Positions 58,628 through 64,000 of a DNA stretch of 64,000 bases are shown piece after piece (the first letter of the stretch is position 1; each line of letters begins with the position of its first letter). The notes beneath the pieces were generated by a model that did not search any database, was not told the DNA's origin, and worked only from the letters and a program-made list of their open reading frames with translations. Both the position numbers and the translations under genes were made by a program. The stretch comes from Pseudocercospora fijiensis CIRAD86. Its lineage: Eukaryota > Ascomycota > Dothideomycetes > Mycosphaerellales > Mycosphaerellaceae. Location of the stretch: contig NW_006921541.1 in NCBI RefSeq assembly GCF_000340215.1, forward strand, positions 1,833,527 through 1,897,526, in the 5' to 3' direction.

Positions 58628-61600
58628 ATGTTATCTTCGTATAGATACGCAGACGCTTCTAGGCGGACTCGTAGTCCTACTAGCCGGACGGCTAGGCGAG
58701 GAGATAGTAGAGTTAAGTCCTTATCTCGATATAAAGGCTCTAGGCTATCGCGTCGTACGGACGCGAGCTTAAGAACGTCTAGGAGGTCTCGTTCGCTATA
58801 CGACTCTCGATTAGACCGTCGATAGAGGCGAGGGTCTCTAGTAGCGGTACGTAGAAATAACCGTTCTCGAGAGAGACGGTTAGGTAAGTATACTAGTAGT
58901 CGTATAAGATTACTAAGACGGTTGCCGGACTCTATTTATTATAGTGCCCGACGAGATAATCGCGGCCGTAGACGAGGTCGTTCTCTAAGTCCTGCTAATA
59001 AGAATTACAGGTTCGATCGATACGTGCCTTTACGAGCTAACGATAGTAGATACTATCGAAGCGGATACGACAAGTACGTTCCTTTACGTACTAGTAGCGA
59101 TAGACATCGCAACGATTCTAGAGACAGATCGTACCGGCGGAGATCTCTAAGTACTAGACGCGATATAGGGCGAGCTTAGCGGCGTAAACGCTCTCTAGTT
59201 CGTAGGCGAGGCTCGTAGAAGACGTTAGGTCCGGGTCGAAACGGATCTCTAGATGCTAGCCCTAGACCTAATCGGCCTGTATGTTAGAAACGCGCTAAGA
59301 TTATATAGGGATAGGATGCTACTACGGAGAAAGGTAGAGTATAGCGAGAATAGAAGATCCGTAAAGGAGAGGTTAATACAGTGTCGAAGGGACCTACTAC
59401 TCTACTAATCTCTAAGTTTGCTAATACGAAAGCTTTACTAACGCTAAAAGCAGCTAGCGTAACGGTTGTATAGCTCCCGCCCGTTACTACTACGTAGATA
59501 CCGGCAGTACTACTAGCGGCATTACCGGTAGTTAACGAGATAGAGACAAGTGCCGACGTCTTCTATATAGACGATAGAGACTCGCTTATATAAGAAGATG
59601 TCGCAGTATCGAATCCTAATAATAAGTTGTTTATAACGGATAATAACGAGGAGGCTAAGTTAAGCACTCTATTAACTATATAGAAGAGCGTACTAGTCGT
59701 AGGATTATCGCAGAAGGATACTATAGTCCTAGACTATAAACTAGAGGATCTAGCTCTTACTAGGAAAAGGTAGAATAAGTACAACTTAGACTTCGCCTAC
59801 TAGAATATACGCTAGATCTCCTTCGAGTAAGGACTAAATCCTAACTCGAAGCAGGATAAGGACGGACTATTACTGCCGATTACGAGACCGCTCGCTCGCA
59901 TTATCGCGACTTACCTTAAGCAGAACAAAAAGGATAACGGACTCCGGAACTAGGGCGATCTATCGTTTCCTAAGAATACGGTCTTTTTAATAGACTATCT
60001 ATAGAACGACTATCGTCTTAGCGGGCTAAGTTTGCGCACCTAGAGTAAATAGTATCCGCTAATAGGTAACTATAACAGTAGCGACTACTAGCTAGATAAT
60101 ATAACGATTTCGGACTTTATCTTGCTCGATAGTTACAACTTCGTACCGGGAATCGTCTACTTCTCGCCCGTTAAGTTACTCCGCTAGCTTCTAGACGATA
60201 AGATAGAAGTCCGTTAAAATCAATTATAGGACACGCTCGCGCTCATCGACCGAGAAGGCTAGGATAAGCAGCAGAATTACGCCGTATACATCCTAGATGT
60301 GCCCGCAAACAGTAAGGCTATAGCAGGTACTATGTTAAGTAACAGCTATTAGAGCTCCTTTAATGTCGACTTTGTAAATAAAGTTATTATCTTAGCTAAT
60401 TCGCTTAGAGGTATAAAGCGTAGCGGAAAGTTAGAACAAGCTATTCGGATTATACTCGAGCTTGCTTCGAAGAAGCTAGACTTTCTATTTAAGGATGCTT
60501 ATACCTAGCCTTCTCGAGAGGTACTATACACTCTATAGCCGAATAACTACGAGTGCGGCTTCGCTACGATCGACAATATACGACACTTTATACGCGAGGA
60601 GCCGATTATAGTAAAGATAGGGCAGTAGGTAAGGTAGCACTTCGTCGAGCTACGTATATACTTAATACAAGAAGGTAGAAGACAGTAGCCTGCGCTATAG
60701 CATATCTTTGAAAGCATATCAAGTTAGTAGCCTTCGTCTAAGAGCAACTCGGCTAGTAAAGGTGCTTTATTCGCGAAGTAGCCTATCGGTAAGAGTGCTC
60801 TATCTACTAAGAAGGATCTACTAAGCAAGGGTAATGCTATTAAGGCGTTGTCCTAGCCTCTACTTAATAGCAAGCCGAAAGAATATACTCCCCGGTAGAA
60901 CGCTAAGTTCTATGCCTCGGCAGATTTACCTGCGGCTAACTTTTAGAGGGCAATTAAGAGGATTTATAAGACTAGGAAGGTATTGTCGACAAAGTCTATC
61001 TCGGATTAGACTTTAATAGTGCTTCGCTAGATCCTTAATACCTACTTTTCGGGCGATACGACCCGATTAGATGCCTCTAAGACAATTAGTGTCGTAGTTA
61101 ATGATACAGCCCTAGATAAGATAATCTAACTTACGGCTAGAGGAGTTGTTAGTCTAGCACCTATATTCTAGTTAGTCGACGACTTAGTTTTAGCTTTAGT
61201 CCGAATATACGTACTAGACCGAGTAAGAGGAAAGCTCGCCGTTAGAGTTCTAACTAAAGTCGCTTATTAGATAATGTCTAAAGATGCCGTTAAGCAGATT
61301 ATAGAATACGGCTTTAGATTTCCGTTCGCACTAACGGAAGACACAACTGAAGCCGCTTTAGTCCTAAACGAGGCTAATATATACTAGGAGTTCTTTATAG
61401 CTCGTCGAGAGTTATATAAGATCGTAGTCTTCGACTTATAGCACTTCGATCGTTCTAAAGTAGAATAAAAAGCATTCTATCGTCGGTAGGTCGAAACGAT
61501 TTTAACTACTCTATTCGAGAAGTTATACGGGTCGGCCTTCTGCTCGCCGTCTTAGATAAGTACAGTCGGTCGTTAGAAGTATATATAGGCCGATACTGCT

Positions 61601-63790
61601 TTTTAGAAGAATTATAACGACTATGCTATTTACGGAGTGCAAAATCTCGTAGAGTACGTCTATCTCGATATAGTAAGGACTTCCTAATTACGACTAGACG
61701 CCGCGGCGTATCGAGCTGTATACGCTCGTCGCGTAGAGAAGATGCTCGTATAAGGCAATACGAGCGGCTATAGTTAGCTAGATTACGACGAGACGCTTAT
61801 AGCGCTTTATAAGACTAGGGATATTAACTACTCTCCCGACTCCTCTTTAGAATCCGGCAACGGGAGCGATAACGCAAATAAAGACGTAAAGATAGACGAT
61901 AGATCGTAGAATAGCGAGGGTAAGGACGATAGTACCCCTTAGTAGGAACGTATCTTCTTCGCAGATATTTAGCTATATAACGGAGAAGTCCTACTCTTAG
62001 AGCTAAGGCGAATTGCATACGATATCTTGCTTCGCGACTTATAGGGCGAAGCGACGCTCGAAGCCGACATTATCGCTAGAGTTATCGAAGAGATCCGATA
62101 TTCCGTAGACATCGAAGACGAGAACTCCTTAAGAGATCGAATTAGCACGGTACTATTAAAGAGTGTTCAGACCTTTCTAAGGTATATAGATAGTTAAAAT
62201 ACTTTCTATAGCCTCTATCCTAGCGTCGGCAGACAAGTAGGTATATCTACTCTCTAGTACTTGCTATCCGACCTAAGAGAAGCGCTAGATCTTTAAGACG
62301 CTATCGACTATACGCTACGACTAATTATCTCCTAAGTACGGAAAAGTACGGTACTTAGAAAGATTAAAGATTTCGAAGATCTAGAAGGCCGTACGTTCGA
62401 TTAAGTTCGCGCGTTTTATAGGAACTTTAGTACGACTAGTAGACTCCCTAAGAAAGTTACATCCTAGGTAGAGCTACGTAACAATATAGACTAAGTCTCG
62501 TAGATTCCGTATACGTATTTAGGCAGTTCTAGAAAATAGTTCCTAGACCCCGAGGACGAAGGACAATCCGGACGTAGCGGCAATCTAGTACGTAGTTTAC
62601 TGTCCTAACTCGCGGACTCCGTCGAATAGTATAACCGCCCTATCGAGATTATGCTACTTTAGTCCGGACTAGACGGAGGTTCAACTAACAACGATATATA
62701 GTAGTATCTTTGTAGCACTTATCCGATACTTAAATTCCGTCTTACTATCGTCTATAGCACTTCCCGCGTCTAGAATTCTAACCTCTTTCGGATAGATAGA
62801 GAGGAAGCATAGGCATCCTTCGATATTAATAAATTAGCTAGGCTGTACACTAATGCTTTAACCGACAATAGTACAGATCCTAACTAGCCGGAGTACTATT
62901 TCCTCCTTGCCGTAACAGTCTGCGATTACGTGCGATAGGATTACTATAGGTTAGTAGGCGACAAAGTTGCTATACTTTTAATAGGACGTATACGAAAGAT
63001 ATTCCCGCTAAACACTAGCGAGCAAGAATACGAGATCTATTACTAGAAGCAAACAGAGGGCAATATTGCTATTAAGACAATGCCGTTAGATAGAATTTAG
63101 TCTCGAGGGATATTAAAGCTATTAGCTCTTCGCTATAACGCGCACTTAGAAGCGGAAGTTGTAGCCTTCGACGGATACGAATTATTTAACGGATTCCTAT
63201 ACCTAGCGTATCGACGTCGATTTAATACCGAAGGAGACCTAAAGACATATAAGAGGTTAGCTTATAAGAAGTGCGAAAACTGCCCTATAACATTTACGAT
63301 CTAAAGCAATCTAAAGAGGTATATAGTAACAATTTACAAAGGAATTAAAAGGGAAGCCGGCCTTAACCTAAAACCTTTTAAGTGCGAGAACTACCTTAAG
63401 GCATTTACGTTAAAAGGAAATCTAACGAAGTATATAGTAGCAAGTTACAAAGGAACAACGAGGGAAGCCGGCTTTAACCTAAAACCTTTTAAGTACGAGA
63501 ACTGCCCTACGGTATTTACGTTAAAAGCAACTCTAAAGAGGTATATAACAATAAGTTGCAAAGGAATTAAAAGAGAAGCCGGCTTTAACCTACAACCTTT
63601 TAAGTACGAGAACTGCACTAGTGCATTTAAGTACAAACACGACATAAAAAGGTATATAGCAACTTATAAGGGAGCAAAGAGGGAAGCCGATATTAGCCTA
63701 GAGACTTAGAAGTGCAGATATTACGCTCGAGGATGTATACAGAGTTAGTATATAAAAAGACACGAAGAATTATACAAAGCAAAGAGGTAA
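58628..63790 (+). pseudogene. Giant gene: RS-rich head, Ulp1-type cysteine protease, C2H2 zinc-finger tail
   Basis: A single frame of about 1,720 codons without a frameshift, broken only by RIP-type stops. Codons 1-185 are rich in RS/SR (SRRTRSPTSRTARRG, RRGRSLSPANK). The protease starts near 60113 (DFILLDSYNFVPGIVYFSPV) and has the C48 catalytic set: His-Trp at 60347-60352 (now Tyr and stop), Asp at 60398 (now Asn, in NSL), oxyanion Gln at 60536 (now stop) and Cys at 60554 in YECGF. Each loss is a CpA or TpG transition. A long region without recognisable domains follows. From 63270 five zinc fingers with 111-bp (37-residue) spacing read KCEN(C/Y)...AFTLKGNL...Y/H, with several Cys/His changed to Tyr. 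Ulp1-like proteases remove SUMO. In plants and fungi they also occur in large DNA transposons. Confidence 0.75.
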
Positions 63791-64000
63791 TACAGACTCT
63801 GTACGCATCGGAGATTCGGAGTGATAGTAGATACTCTGGTATCCCTGCATTTTCATAGATTTGAACGAATAGCGCTGCTCAGAATCGACGGTCCGCGTTT
63901 AGTGACTAGCACTCCGATGCGTTCATACGCTGTATCTCGTGATAATGATCACCACCGCACGCCCGCGCACTACCTTGCTCGGTTGTGTGCAGACACCGTC
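63791..64000. other. Right-hand return to normal composition
   Basis: CpA/TpG reappear from about 63800. ACGCATCGGAGATTCGGAGT near 63803 and ACTCCGATGCGTTCATAC near 63911 are partial inverted repeats about 110 bp apart. They may mark the end of the damaged block. The frame of the giant gene stays open to the window edge after the TAA at 63788, so the true stop could lie further on. Confidence 0.4.

Noticed and set aside
31950..63800. Starship element
   Set aside because: The size and cargo invite the idea, but no DUF3435 tyrosine-recombinase gene or terminal structure was seen in the window.

Overview
This window looks like genomic DNA from a filamentous ascomycete (Pezizomycotina; a Dothideomycete is my best guess). 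Most of it is repeat DNA wrecked by repeat-induced point mutation (RIP). CpA and TpG are almost absent, and TpA is in great excess. Stop codons fall where the recognisable protein families have Gln or Trp, Tyr stands where they have His or Cys, and the reading frames are otherwise open without indels. Three stretches keep normal composition: about 2.0-3.9 kb, 23.7-31.95 kb and 63.8-64.0 kb. The only clearly intact gene is a Grainyhead/CP2-type transcription factor (minus strand, 25684-28487, three exons). It sits between two RIP-damaged blocks.

Left block (3.9-23.7 kb): a nest of three elements. The outermost has Mutator-like coding traces. Inside it is a hAT-type transposon (4727-21030) with an 8-bp target-site duplication CGTAGTGC and near-perfect inverted ends. 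Inside that is a chromodomain Ty3/gypsy retrotransposon (11306-18049) with two 719-bp LTRs and a 5-bp duplication CTAAG. The hAT element, about 9.56 kb without the insert, carries much more than a transposase. It has two genes of the histone H3 family: one with a long tail resembling centromeric H3 (10379-11020), and one close to canonical H3 (19059-19734) with two introns and tail lysines at the spacing of K9, K14, K18, K23 and K27. It also holds at least three unidentified genes and about 34 copies of a short GCCGGC-type motif, placed near its ends and inside at least five introns. A transposon carrying histone H3 genes is, as far as I know, undescribed and is the main finding.

Right block (31.95-63.8 kb): a dense set of RIP-damaged large genes. 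They are a RecQ-like helicase, two DUF6589-like proteins (a third lies at 1-1.3 kb), a UPF1-type SF1 helicase, and a roughly 1,720-codon frame that joins an RS-rich head, a Ulp1-type cysteine protease and C2H2 zinc fingers. There is also a duplicated 1.7-kb gene family with a shared promoter-like segment, plus several tandem repeat arrays. These may belong to one very large mobile element, but I found no ends for it. All domain calls are by eye from translations; no database search was run.
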